The position numbers and the translations under genes are program-made. Shown here in pieces: positions 15,800 to 24,779 of a stretch of DNA of 64,000 bases; within the stretch, counting starts at the first letter, position 1, and the number at the start of each line of letters is the position of its first letter. The stretch lies in contig OY970240.1 of NCBI GenBank assembly GCA_963715445.1, forward strand, positions 310,001-374,000. The letters are read 5' to 3'. The notes beneath the pieces are model-generated. The model saw only the letters and a list, made by a program, of their open reading frames with translations, was not told the DNA's origin and did no database searches. Origin of the DNA: JAAYBF01 sp963715445 (GTDB taxonomy: Bacteria > Actinomycetota > Thermoleophilia > Solirubrobacterales > Thermoleophilaceae).

Positions 15800-17617
15800 C
15801 TACTCGTCGTCCGAGTTGCCGAGCGTGAGGACGGACAGGAACGCCTCCTGCGGAACCTCGATCCGCCCGACCTGCTTCATCCGCTTCTTGCCCTGCTTCT
15901 GCTTCTCGAGCAGCTTCTTCTTGCGCGTGATGTCGCCGCCGTAGCACTTGGCGATCACGTCCTTGCGCACCGCCTTGACGGACTCGCGCGCGACGATGTG
16001 CGAGCCGATCGCCGCCTGGATCGCCACCTCGAACTGCTGGCGCGGGATCTGCTTGCGCAGCCGCTCCGCCAGCCCGCGGCCGGCGTCATAGGCCTTGTCC
16101 TTGTGGACGACCATCGACAGCGCGTCCACCTGATCGCCGGCGAGCAGGATGTCGAGCTTGACGAGGTCGGAGGGCCGCATCCCGGTCAGCTCGTAGTCGA
16201 GCGAGGCGTAGCCCTTGGTGCGCGACTTGAGCTGGTCGAAGAAGTCGAGCACGACCTCCGCGAGCGGGAGGTCGTAGTGGAGCTGGACGCGCTGCTCGGA
16301 GAGGAAGCTCATCCCTACGTGGGTGCCGCGCCGGTCCTGGCACAGCTCCATCACCGCGCCGACGGCGTCCTTCGGGCAGAGGATCGTCGCCTTCAGGTAG
16401 GGCTCGCGGACTTCTGCGATCACGCCGGGGTCGGGCATGTCATTCGGTGAGTGGACGGTGACCTCCCGCCCGTTGGTGAGCGTGCACTCGTACTCGACGT
16501 TGGGAGTCGTGGCCAGCAGCTCGAGGTCGTACTCGCGCTCGAGCCGCTCGCGCACGATGTCCATGTGCAGCAGGCCGAGGAACCCGCAGCGGAAGCCGAA
16601 GCCGAGCGCCTGGCTGGTCTCCGGCTCCCAGGACAGCGCGGCGTCGTTGAGCGATAGCTTCTCGAGCGCGTCGCGGAGGTCGGCGAAGCGGTCGGTCTCG
16701 ACCGGGAACAGGCCGCAGAACACCATCGGCTTGACCTCGCGGTAGCCCGGCAGCGGCTCCGCGGCGGAGCGCAGCTTCGTGGTCAGCGTGTCGCCGACCC
16801 GCAGCAGCGAGACATCCTTGATCCCCGTGATGATGTATCCGACCTCGCCGGCGCGGAGCTCGTCCACCGGCATCATCTGGGGGCCGAAGAAGCCGATCTC
16901 GTCGATCTCGGCCTGCGTCCCGGTCTGCATCGCGACGATCGCGTCGCCCTTGCTCAGGACGCCGTCGACCACGCGGACGTAGGCGACGACGCCACGGTAC
17001 TGGTCGAACTCGGAGTCGAAGATCAGCGCGCGCGGCGGCGCATCGCAGTCCCCCTCCGGAGAGGAGACCTTGGCGACGATCGCCTCGAGCACTTCGGTCA
17101 CGCCCTCGCCCGTCTTCGCCGACATCCGGATGATCCCCTCGGACGACTCGCCGAGCAGCTCCGAGATCTCACCGGCGACGCGCTCCGGCTCTGAGCCCGG
17201 CAGGTCGATCTTGTTCATGACCGGGATCAGCTCGAGCCCGGCATCGACGGCCAGGTAGGTGTTGGCGACCGTCTGGGCCTCGACGCCCTGGGAGGCGTCA
17301 ACAACCAGCAGCGCCCCGTCGCAGGCGGCGAGCGAGCGCGAGACCTCGTACGTGAAGTCCACGTGGCCCGGCGTGTCGATCAGGTGCAGGCGGTAGGTCT
17401 CGCCGTCCCTGGCGGTGTACTCGACGCGCACCGCCTGGGCCTTGATCGTGATCCCGCGCTCCCGCTCGAGGTCCATCGAGTCGAGCAGCTGCGGCCGGTG
17501 GTCGCGTGCCTCGACGGTTTTCGTCACCTCGAGGATGCGGTCGGCCAGGGTCGACTTCCCATGGTCGATGTGGGCGATGATCGAGAAGTTGCGGATGTTG
17601 GAGGCGGGAGCGCTCAC
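15800..17617 (-). CDS. lepA: Elongation factor 4 LepA
   Basis: LepA is a ribosome-binding translational GTPase implicated in back-translocation or 30S assembly. The 605 residues show G1 AHIDHGKST (15-23), ERERGITIKAQ, DTPGHVDF, NKID, and the LepA-specific C-terminal domain ending near RKKKLLEKQKQGKKRMK. The length is standard. The start is a GTG (17617) with CATAAT ending 8 bases before it, so it is probably leaderless. It is divergent from the GlxA-type regulator. Confidence 0.97.
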   Translation of the reverse strand: MSAPASNIRNFSIIAHIDHGKSTLADRILEVTKTVEARDHRPQLLDSMDLERERGITIKAQAVRVEYTARDGETYRLHLIDTPGHVDFTYEVSRSLAACDGALLVVDASQGVEAQTVANTYLAVDAGLELIPVMNKIDLPGSEPERVAGEISELLGESSEGIIRMSAKTGEGVTEVLEAIVAKVSSPEGDCDAPPRALIFDSEFDQYRGVVAYVRVVDGVLSKGDAIVAMQTGTQAEIDEIGFFGPQMMPVDELRAGEVGYIITGIKDVSLLRVGDTLTTKLRSAAEPLPGYREVKPMVFCGLFPVETDRFADLRDALEKLSLNDAALSWEPETSQALGFGFRCGFLGLLHMDIVRERLEREYDLELLATTPNVEYECTLTNGREVTVHSPNDMPDPGVIAEVREPYLKATILCPKDAVGAVMELCQDRRGTHVGMSFLSEQRVQLHYDLPLAEVVLDFFDQLKSRTKGYASLDYELTGMRPSDLVKLDILLAGDQVDALSMVVHKDKAYDAGRGLAERLRKQIPRQQFEVAIQAAIGSHIVARESVKAVRKDVIAKCYGGDITRKKKLLEKQKQGKKRMKQVGRIEVPQEAFLSVLTLGNSDDE

Positions 17618-17625
17618 TGCTCTTG

Positions 17626-17631
17626 ATTATG
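17626..17631 (-). promoter_or_regulatory. -10 box of lepA
   Basis: CATAAT, close to TATAAT, lies 8 bases before the lepA GTG. Confidence 0.45.
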
Positions 17632-17733
17632 CGGATCGGGCGGGAGGATCCCCTTCGAGCGACTCAGGCTGGTGGCCGAAATCGTCCGGTGAGAGTCATT
17701 GCGGTCAGACACGGATGCGGCGATCATCCGGTA

Positions 17734-18711
17734 ATGACGACTCCCCGCCATGTGCTGCTGGTTGGCTTCGACGGCGTCCAGTCGCTCGACCTGACCGGTC
17801 CGCTGGAGGTGTTCGAGACCGCCGCTCGCCTCGTGCCGGGGAGCTACACCACAGAAGTCGTGAGCATGGGCGGGAAGCCGTTCGCCACCGGCAGCGGCCT
17901 GCGGATCTCCCCCGCGGCCGGGCTGGCCGCGCATGACGGGAAGGTCGACACCTTGATCGTTCCCGGCGGCACCGGCGCGAGAGCCTCCGCCGGCGACGAG
18001 CGCCTGGTCGCGGCGATCCGCTCGACGGCCGGGCGCTCGCGGCGGGTGGCCTCGGTCTGCACCGGCGCCTTCCTGCTCGCCGCCACCGGCCTGCTCGACG
18101 GGCGCAGGGCCACGACGCACTGGTCCTGGGCCGCGCAGCTCACCGAGCGGTACCCACTGGTCGAGGTGGACCCGGACGCGATCTTCGTCCAGGACGGCCG
18201 GGTCTGGACCTCAGCCGGGGTCACGGCCGGGATCGACCTCGCGCTGGCCATGGTCGAGGAGGACAACGGCCGCGAGGCTGCGCTCGCGGTGGCTCGCTGG
18301 CTCGTCGTGTTCGCCACGCGGCCCGGCGGCCAGTCGCAGTTCTCCGCCGCCCTGGCGGCGCAGCTGGCCGAGCAGCAGCCGATCAGGGCCGCCCAGGAGC
18401 TCGCCCGCACCCAGCCCGAGCAGAGCCTCACCGTGGAGGTGCTCGCCGAGCACGCCTGCATGAGCGTCCGCGGCTTCGCGCGCGCTTTCAGACGCGAGGT
18501 GGGCACCACTCCGGCGGCCTACGTCGAGGCCGTGCGCGTGGAGCGCGCCACGCAGCTGCTCCAGACCACGAACGCGGACCTCGACCGCGTGGCGCGCGAC
18601 TGCGGCTTCGGGACCGTCGAGACCCTTCGCCGGGCCTTCAGGCGGCAGCTGAGCGTCAGCCCGAGCCAGTACCGCGAGAGATTCCGCGGCGCCCGGGCGG
18701 GCGCCGCATGA
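17734..18711 (+). CDS. GlxA-family transcriptional regulator (DJ-1/PfpI domain plus AraC HTH)
   Basis: A 325-residue regulator. Residues 1-180 are a DJ-1/PfpI amidotransferase-like domain with the nucleophile-elbow Cys109 in SVCTGAF and TSAGVTAGIDLAL. Residues 225-320 are an AraC-type double helix-turn-helix (LTVEVLAEHACMSVRGFARA; CGFGTVETLRRAFRRQLSVS). Such proteins sense small metabolites through the first domain. The ATG at 17734 is chosen because it begins the conserved HVLLVGFDGV strand; more upstream residues are not conserved-looking. It overlaps the next gene as ATGA, so it likely controls or is co-expressed with the neighbouring enzyme. Confidence 0.92.
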   Translation: MTTPRHVLLVGFDGVQSLDLTGPLEVFETAARLVPGSYTTEVVSMGGKPFATGSGLRISPAAGLAAHDGKVDTLIVPGGTGARASAGDERLVAAIRSTAGRSRRVASVCTGAFLLAATGLLDGRRATTHWSWAAQLTERYPLVEVDPDAIFVQDGRVWTSAGVTAGIDLALAMVEEDNGREAALAVARWLVVFATRPGGQSQFSAALAAQLAEQQPIRAAQELARTQPEQSLTVEVLAEHACMSVRGFARAFRREVGTTPAAYVEAVRVERATQLLQTTNADLDRVARDCGFGTVETLRRAFRRQLSVSPSQYRERFRGARAGAA

Positions 18712-19385
18712 CCGAAGGAGAGCCAGTGCAGATCGCCATCCCCCTTTTCGACCGCTTCACCGCCCTCGACGCGGTGGGCCCCTACCAGGTGCTCTCCGCC
18801 ATCCCCGGCGCCACGGTTCGCTTCCTCGGCCCCGAGGCAGGGCCGGTGCGCACCGACAACCGCATGCTCACCGTGCTCGTCGAAGAGCGCTGGGAGGACC
18901 TCGCGCAGCCCGACGTGCTCGTCGTGCCGGGCGGGATCGGCACACGGGCGCTACTGCACGACGAGCGGCTGCTCAACTGGGTGCGGGGCGCCCACGAGAG
19001 CTCGCGCTACACGACCTCCGTGTGCACCGGGTCGCTCGTGCTGGCCGCAGCCGGAGTGCTCGATGGGCTGGACGCGACCACCAACTGGGTCGAGCGAGAG
19101 CTGCTCGCCGAGCTCGGCGCGCGCCCGGTCGCCGACCGGGTCGTGGAGCAGGGCAGGGTGATCACGTCCGCTGGGGTCACGGCCGGCATCGACATGGCGC
19201 TGCGGCTCACGGAGCTGCTGACCAGCGCCGAGGTGGCGCAGGCGATCCAGCTCGGCCTCGAATACGACCCGCAGCCGCCGTTCGACTGCGGCTCCCCCGA
19301 GAAGGCGCCCGCCGAGATCGTCGCGCTGGTGCGCGCCTTCAGCGAGCGCGAGGCGGAGGCCGTCAGGAGCGGCGCGAGCGGATGA
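18708..19385 (+). CDS. DJ-1/PfpI family protein, isonitrile hydratase-like
   Basis: A 225-residue stand-alone DJ-1/PfpI protein with the nucleophile Cys106 in SVCTGS and Asp21 in ALDAVGPYQVL, the residue pair used by isonitrile hydratase (InhA of Pseudomonas). VTSAGVTAGIDMAL-type motif near 153 matches the first domain of the upstream regulator, so the two genes look like paralogues. Translation is coupled (ATGA). The substrate is not proven: isonitrile hydration is one option, a general ThiJ-like stress function another. The 3' end overlaps murJ by 23 bases in convergent orientation. Confidence 0.86.
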   Translation: MTEGEPVQIAIPLFDRFTALDAVGPYQVLSAIPGATVRFLGPEAGPVRTDNRMLTVLVEERWEDLAQPDVLVVPGGIGTRALLHDERLLNWVRGAHESSRYTTSVCTGSLVLAAAGVLDGLDATTNWVERELLAELGARPVADRVVEQGRVITSAGVTAGIDMALRLTELLTSAEVAQAIQLGLEYDPQPPFDCGSPEKAPAEIVALVRAFSEREAEAVRSGASG

Positions 19386-20979
19386 GGCTCGCGACCTGAC
19401 GGGCCTCGGGCACCCGCAGCGCCCAGACCCCGGCCGCGTAGGCGGCGAGACCAGCGGCGATCCCCGTGCCGACCGAGGCGATCTGAGCGAGCAGCGACCT
19501 GCCGAGGGCCTCGTCCAGCCCGTACCAGGCGAGATACGACACGGCCGCCAGCACCGCTGACGCGGCCAGCATGCGCAGGAGCGCCGCGAGCGAGCGGGCG
19601 CCCTCGATCCCGGCGAGCCGGTTGCGCAGCAGCCAGCCCTGGGCGACCGTCATCACGAGCGTGCCCGCGACCGTCCCGACCACGATGCCGGCGATCCCGT
19701 AGGGCTCGTAGAGGGCGTAGGCGACGGCCGCGTTGACGACCATGTTCACCACCGCGAGAGCCGTCGTGGCCCACGGCTTCTGGAGGCCGAAGAACGTCCG
19801 CGAGAACAGCAGGCTGACGCCCTGGAACGGCAGCGAGATCGACCACCACACGAGGGCCGTGGCCACGAGCTCGGTCGCCTCGGCATCGAACTCGCCGCGC
19901 TGGTAGATGAGGCGCGTGATCGGCTCGGCGAGCACGGCCATCAGAACCGCGCACGGGATCAGCAGCAGCATGATCTGGCGCATCCCGTTCGCCATCGTCG
20001 CGCGCAGGTCCTCGTGCGCCCCGCGCGCGGCGAGCTTCGCCAGCGTCGGGAAGAGCACGGTCGCGATCGAGATCGAGAACAGGCCCTGCGGCAGCTGATA
20101 GATGCGGAACGCCTTGTCGATCGCCGCCGGCGCCTGATCGGAGACGAGCGTCCCGAAGCGCGAGTTGATCACCAGGCTGAGGTTGATCATCCCGAGCGCG
20201 AGCGTCACCGGCAGCATCAGCCACAGGACGCGACGGACGTGCTCGTTGCGCCAGTCGAGCGCGATCGAGAACCTCCCTCCGCGGCCGCGCAGCCACGGGA
20301 TCGGCAGCAGGAACTGGACGAGCGTCCCCACCAGCACGCCGATCGCATACGCGTAGACGCGGTCCTGGCCCTCGAAGAGCGGGGTCAGGAAGACCAGCGC
20401 GGCGATGATCACCAGGTTCCAGGCGACCGGCGCCAGGGCCGGCACGCTGAAGTGATCGAAGCTGTTCAGCATCCCGACGATCACCCCGGACAGCGCCAGC
20501 AGCAGCACGATCGGGAACATCAGGCGCGCCAGCCCGACGGTCAGCTCGGCCAATGCCGGGTCGTCGTTGAAGCCCGGCGCCAGGAGCGACATGAGCGGCT
20601 CGGTGAACAGCACGAACAGCGCTGTGATCACGCCGAGCACCAGCATGATCAGGAAGAAGATGCTCGAGGCGACGTGGAACGCCTCGCGCCGGCGCCCCTT
20701 CTCGAGCAGGTCGGTGAACACCGGGACGAAGGCCCCTTGGAGCGCCGAGTCGGCGAACAGTGCGCGCACCAGGTTCGGCACCTGGAAGGCGATCGTGAAC
20801 GCGGACATCGCGGGAGACACGCCGAAGTACCTCGCCGCGACGATCTCGCGGGCGAGGCCGAGCGCGCGCGATAGGCCCGTCGCGGCCGAGAAGAACGCCG
20901 TGCTGCGCGCCAAGCGCCCCCCGCGCTCGCGCTGGTTCTCGTCCCGCGGCGCGGGCTCCACGGTGGTCGGACGGGCCAT
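19363..20979 (-). CDS. murJ: Lipid II flippase MurJ (MviN)
   Basis: MurJ flips lipid II across the cytoplasmic membrane for peptidoglycan synthesis. The 538 residues hold about 14 hydrophobic helices, and the family signatures RALGLAREIVAARYFG near 38, DSALQGAFVPVF near 77 and YQLPQGLFSISIATVLFP near 292. There is no C-terminal pseudokinase extension of the kind seen in mycobacterial MviN. A TAGTGT box lies 6 bases before the ATG, overlapping the -10 of the divergent rpsT. Its 3' end runs 23 bases into the PfpI gene. Confidence 0.95.
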   Translation of the reverse strand: MARPTTVEPAPRDENQRERGGRLARSTAFFSAATGLSRALGLAREIVAARYFGVSPAMSAFTIAFQVPNLVRALFADSALQGAFVPVFTDLLEKGRRREAFHVASSIFFLIMLVLGVITALFVLFTEPLMSLLAPGFNDDPALAELTVGLARLMFPIVLLLALSGVIVGMLNSFDHFSVPALAPVAWNLVIIAALVFLTPLFEGQDRVYAYAIGVLVGTLVQFLLPIPWLRGRGGRFSIALDWRNEHVRRVLWLMLPVTLALGMINLSLVINSRFGTLVSDQAPAAIDKAFRIYQLPQGLFSISIATVLFPTLAKLAARGAHEDLRATMANGMRQIMLLLIPCAVLMAVLAEPITRLIYQRGEFDAEATELVATALVWWSISLPFQGVSLLFSRTFFGLQKPWATTALAVVNMVVNAAVAYALYEPYGIAGIVVGTVAGTLVMTVAQGWLLRNRLAGIEGARSLAALLRMLAASAVLAAVSYLAWYGLDEALGRSLLAQIASVGTGIAAGLAAYAAGVWALRVPEARQVASLIRSRRS

Positions 20980-20984
20980 CCCGC

Positions 20985-20991
20985 TACACTA
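20985..20991. promoter_or_regulatory. Overlapping divergent -10 boxes of murJ and rpsT
   Basis: The seven bases TACACTA hold TACACT on the plus strand (20985-20990, for rpsT, leader of about 38 bases) and TAGTGT on the minus strand (20991-20986, six bases before the murJ ATG). RNA polymerase could occupy only one at a time. Confidence 0.45.
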
Positions 20992-21034
20992 CGCCGCCGC
21001 TGGGCGGTTCCCTGGTACCGCCGGCACCTGAGCT

Positions 21035-21304
21035 ATGGCCAACATCGCATCACAGAAGAAGCGGATCCTGCGGACCGAGCGCGAGCGCGACGAGAACCGT
21101 CGCTACACCTCGTCCGTCAAGACCCACTTCCGCCGCCTCGAGACGGCGTCGGAGTCCGGTGACGCGGCCACGGTCGAGGTGGAGTTCCGCGAGCTCTGCT
21201 CCCGGATCGACCGCGCGGTGCGCAGCGGAGCGCTGCACAAGAACACCGGCGCGCGCAAGAAGGCCCGCGCCGACCGCCTGCGCAGCGCCGCCTCCTCCAA
21301 GTAG
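21035..21304 (+). CDS. rpsT: 30S ribosomal protein S20
   Basis: S20 binds 16S rRNA in the body of the 30S subunit. The 89 basic residues begin MANIASQKKRILRTERERDE and end in HKNTGARKKARADRL, the family pattern. The start ATG has no evident Shine-Dalgarno sequence. It sits in the common place for S20, next to holA, here convergent to it with a hairpin between. Confidence 0.95.
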   Translation: MANIASQKKRILRTERERDENRRYTSSVKTHFRRLETASESGDAATVEVEFRELCSRIDRAVRSGALHKNTGARKKARADRLRSAASSK

Positions 21305-21346
21305 CCCTCTAGCGCTTTCCGGGCGAGCAGCTCGAGGACGCAGGGA

Positions 21347-21371
21347 GGCCATAGGGCGTCAGCCCATGGCC
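21347..21371. terminator. Hairpin between convergent rpsT and holA
   Basis: GGCCAT-A-GGGC pairs with GCCC-ATGGCC, a 10-bp stem with one bulged A and a 4-base loop. It lies between two converging genes and could serve both; no T-run on either side. Confidence 0.4.
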
Positions 21372-21400
21372 GACCGAGGACAACGGGATCCGAAGCCCGG

Positions 21401-22357
21401 TCAGCTTGCTGTGCGGGCGAGTGTGAGGGTGACGGCAGTGTCCTCGTCGAGATTGCCGCCGCCGCGCAGCTCGAGCTCGAGGTCGGCAAACCGGCAGAGC
21501 GCGCGCTCGAGGGTCTCGCGATCGGCCCGCCGGGCTACCGCGAGGACCTTCTTCGTCTTCCACGGGGGCGCCTTCATGGCGCCGGCGAGCTCCTTCTCGG
21601 TCGCGCCGCCGTCGATCAGCTCTGCGGCCCGGTGCACCTCTCGCAGCCGGCTGACGATCGGATAGACGAAGCGGCTGGGACGCTCATCGCGCGCCGCCAG
21701 CCCCTCGGCGAGCGCGATCGTCTCCTCTAGGTTGCCGCTCACCAGCGCGTCGGCGAGGTCGTAGACGCGCATGCTGGTCTCCCCCGCCGCGTTCTGCTCG
21801 ACGTCCTCGACGCTCGCCACGACCGCCGGATGCACCGCGATCGCCAGCTTCTCGACCTCGCGGGCGAGTCGTTGCTGGCTCGTGCCGACCATCGTCACCA
21901 GCATCTTGGCCGCCTCGCCGTCGAGCCGCAGGCCCAGCTCGCCGGCGCGGCCGGTGACCCACTTCGGAAGCTCCCAAGGCTTCGGCGCCGGGTGATCGCG
22001 CACCTCGCCGCCGGCGGCGACCACCGCGTCCGTCAGCGCCTTCATGGGCTTGCCGCGGACGATCAGCACGATCACCACATCGGGCGCGAGCGATTTGAGG
22101 GCGGCGATCAGCGGATCGAGCACGCCAGCCTTCCACGCGCCAGCGTCCTCCACCGCCAGGTACCTCGTGCCGGTGGCGAAGGTGAGCGCCGAGAGAGAGG
22201 CTGCCACCTCGTCGGGAGTGGCCGTACGGGCGTGGAAGGCCTCCAGCCCGCCGGGGCCGTGCTCCGCCTCGGCCCGCTTGCGCACGCGAGCCTTCCAGGC
22301 GTCGATCTTGGCGTCGTCCTCGCCGCTGATCAGGTAGGCGGGCTTGAGGTCGGCCAT
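21401..22357 (-). CDS. holA: DNA polymerase III subunit delta HolA
   Basis: HolA is the clamp-loader wrench that opens the beta clamp. The 318 residues begin MADLKPAYLISGEDDAKIDA, have the domain III helical collar in the C-terminal third (EETIALAEGLAARDERPSRF, ELAGAMKAPPWKTKKVLA), and match the family at moderate divergence as usual. Another ATG at 22366 is possible. It begins 10 bases after the comEC stop, the common comEA-comEC-holA order. Confidence 0.93.
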   Translation of the reverse strand: MADLKPAYLISGEDDAKIDAWKARVRKRAEAEHGPGGLEAFHARTATPDEVAASLSALTFATGTRYLAVEDAGAWKAGVLDPLIAALKSLAPDVVIVLIVRGKPMKALTDAVVAAGGEVRDHPAPKPWELPKWVTGRAGELGLRLDGEAAKMLVTMVGTSQQRLAREVEKLAIAVHPAVVASVEDVEQNAAGETSMRVYDLADALVSGNLEETIALAEGLAARDERPSRFVYPIVSRLREVHRAAELIDGGATEKELAGAMKAPPWKTKKVLAVARRADRETLERALCRFADLELELRGGGNLDEDTAVTLTLARTAS

Positions 22358-22367
22358 GCGCCCCATG

Positions 22368-24779
22368 CTAGGGCGTGCTCGCGACGTCCCCTCGCTCCGG
22401 CTCCACGCGCAGCCTGCCCCCGCCGACCAGGAGGCGGACGCTGCCGTTGAGGTCCGTGCGCCATGTGGGCACACCCGCCCGCCGCAGCGCTGCCAGCGTG
22501 GACGGCGCGGGGTGCCCGTAGGTGTTCGCGCCGACGGTGATCGCCGCGGCCTCCGGTCGCAGGCGCGCGAGCAGCGCGGGAAGCCCCTCGTCTGCGCTTC
22601 CGTGGTGCGGCAGCTTCACAGCGTCGACGTCGGGGATCGCCAGCGGCTCGAGCGACGGGCTCTCGGCATCGCCCGAGAGCAGCAGGTCGAAGCCGCCCGA
22701 GCTGACCACCGCGACGACCGCGCGCGGGTTGGGATCCTCCGGCGGCGGCCCGGGCGGGCGCGGAGGGGGCGACAGGACCTCGATCGCGATCTCCCCCGCC
22801 CGCACCCCGAGCGGCGCCTGGACCTGCACTCGCCGGGCGCCGCGACGGACCGCCTCGGCCACCGTCGCCCGGAACGCGCGGTCGCGCGTGCCGTCGCCGC
22901 CGTCCAGGAGCAGCCCGACCGGGAAGCGCTGCACCACCTCGCTCAGGCCGCCGTGGTGGTCGCGCGAGGCGTGCGTCATGACGAGCGCCGACAGGCGCCG
23001 CACGCCGGCGCGCCGCAGGAGCCGGGCCACACCGCCCTCCGGCGGACCGCCGTCGAACAGGACGGCGCTCCCATCGGGATGCTGGATCAGCGTCGCGTCG
23101 CCCTGCCCGACGTCGAGGAACGTGACCGTGAGCTCTCCCGGCGGGCCCTGCGGGGAGAGGCCGCGGGCGAACACCAGCGCCGCGAGCGCTCCGACCGAGC
23201 ACGCGAGCGCCGCCTGGCGGGAGCGCGGCAGGCGGCGCAGGTACGCCGCGCCGCTGCTCATCCGCGTGTCGTAGCGGGCCGCCACGCGCATCGCGGCCAC
23301 GAGGCCGGCCGCTATCCCGACGTAGGCCGCGACAACCGCGAAGGGGCTCTCGAGCGGCAGCGAGAGCTGCCCGCCGGGCATGTCCGCGAATGTCCCCGCC
23401 ACGCTGCGCAAAGCCCCGATCAGGGGTGAGAGGAGCCTTCCGGGCAGCTCACAGGCCAAGGAGATCGGACCGCCAGGCGCCGCCTCGGGCGAAATCGCCT
23501 GGCCAAGGCCCGCCCGGAGCATCCCGAGCCACATGATCGGCGCCACCAGGGGCAAGGCGACCACGTTGGCCGGCAGCGCCGCCAGCGACACCGAGCCGAA
23601 GTGGTATGCCAGCAGCGGCGCCGTCGCCACCGTGGCCGCCACGGTGATCGCGATGCCCTCGGCTGCCGCGCGCGGCAGGCCTCCGAGCCTTCTCCGCAGA
23701 CCTCCCGCGAGCAGGAGGATGCCCATCACGGCGGCGAACGACAGCTGCCAACCGGGATCGCCGAAGGCCCTCGGGTTCAGAGCCAGGGTCGTGCAGGCCG
23801 CCAGGCCAAGCACATACCAGCGCGACGGCGGACGGGAGAGCGCCACGGCCGCCAGCGAGGCGGCGCCCATGATCCCCGCACGCTGGATCGAGGGCCCGGC
23901 CCCCGTGAGCGGCACATAGAGCGCGATCAGCCCGATCAGCGCGGGGATGCGAGCGGTGTGGGAAAGGCCGGCGATCGTCAGCAGCGGCACCGCCAGAGCC
24001 ACCAGCAGCATCACGTTCTGGCCGCTGACCGCGAGGACGTGGGCCAAGCCGGAATCGCGGAAGTCGTCCCGCACGGCGGGATCGACCTCCTCGTCGGCTC
24101 CCAACACCATCCCCCGCGCGAGCGCCGCCGTGGATGGATCGAGGCCCGCCACGAGCGCCGCGTCGGCTCGCACCCGGATCGCGTCGACCACACCCGCGAG
24201 GCCTCCCCTCGCGCGTCCCGTGAGCCGGATTAGGGCAACCCCCAGCTCGCCGGCGATGCCCTGGCGGCGCAGATGCGCCGCATGATCGAACTCCGCCTCC
24301 GGATCGGGCCGGACGCGCCCGAACGAGCCGGACAGTGAGAGCTCGGCGCCCACCCCCAGCCCACGGGGCACCCGCCATTCGCGAGGCAGGCGCGCCAGCA
24401 GCCGCGCGCCCGCGGAGGGCCCGGAGACCATCTCCACCTCGGCCGAGACGCCGAAGGCCCCAGGCCGCGGAGGTGCGAGGAGATGCGCCCGGCCCGAGAC
24501 GTGCTGTCCGTCGCGCAGGCGCTCTCCCGCCGCGTCGATCGCCTCCAGCCGAGCCGTGCCCGCGAGCGCCCCGGTCGCGACGGCGCAGGCCGCGAGCAGC
24601 CCGAGCCGCGGCGTCCTCAGGATGCCGCCGGCCGCCAGCGCTGCCAGCGCGACCGGCAGTGCGCCGGCCCCGGCTCCGGCGAGCGCGAGGCCCGCCGCGA
24701 GCCCCACCAGCGCCACCTGGGGCGAGCGAGCCATGAGCCGCTCCGAGCAGCGCTCGCGCAGCACGCTCGGCCAGCTCAT
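22368..24779 (-). CDS. comEC: ComEC/Rec2 DNA-uptake channel protein
   Basis: ComEC forms the inner-membrane channel for transforming single-stranded DNA. The 803 residues comprise N-terminal helices, an OB-like outer segment (about 90-190), the competence domain (ARGMVLGADEEVD, VSGQNVMLL, GAGPSIQRAGIM) with many membrane helices, and a C-terminal metallo-beta-lactamase-like domain (FLDVGQGDA near 555, KLPHHGS, VGANTYGHP). The metal motif reads THASRDHHGG where HxDxDH is usual, so one ligand is changed. ATGA overlap with comEA (24776-24779). Confidence 0.94.
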   Translation of the reverse strand: MSWPSVLRERCSERLMARSPQVALVGLAAGLALAGAGAGALPVALAALAAGGILRTPRLGLLAACAVATGALAGTARLEAIDAAGERLRDGQHVSGRAHLLAPPRPGAFGVSAEVEMVSGPSAGARLLARLPREWRVPRGLGVGAELSLSGSFGRVRPDPEAEFDHAAHLRRQGIAGELGVALIRLTGRARGGLAGVVDAIRVRADAALVAGLDPSTAALARGMVLGADEEVDPAVRDDFRDSGLAHVLAVSGQNVMLLVALAVPLLTIAGLSHTARIPALIGLIALYVPLTGAGPSIQRAGIMGAASLAAVALSRPPSRWYVLGLAACTTLALNPRAFGDPGWQLSFAAVMGILLLAGGLRRRLGGLPRAAAEGIAITVAATVATAPLLAYHFGSVSLAALPANVVALPLVAPIMWLGMLRAGLGQAISPEAAPGGPISLACELPGRLLSPLIGALRSVAGTFADMPGGQLSLPLESPFAVVAAYVGIAAGLVAAMRVAARYDTRMSSGAAYLRRLPRSRQAALACSVGALAALVFARGLSPQGPPGELTVTFLDVGQGDATLIQHPDGSAVLFDGGPPEGGVARLLRRAGVRRLSALVMTHASRDHHGGLSEVVQRFPVGLLLDGGDGTRDRAFRATVAEAVRRGARRVQVQAPLGVRAGEIAIEVLSPPPRPPGPPPEDPNPRAVVAVVSSGGFDLLLSGDAESPSLEPLAIPDVDAVKLPHHGSADEGLPALLARLRPEAAAITVGANTYGHPAPSTLAALRRAGVPTWRTDLNGSVRLLVGGGRLRVEPERGDVASTP

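Noticed and set aside
17618..17733. Additional gene between lepA and the GlxA-type regulator
   Set aside because: The in-frame upstream part of the regulator has no conserved-looking residues and overlaps the lepA promoter.
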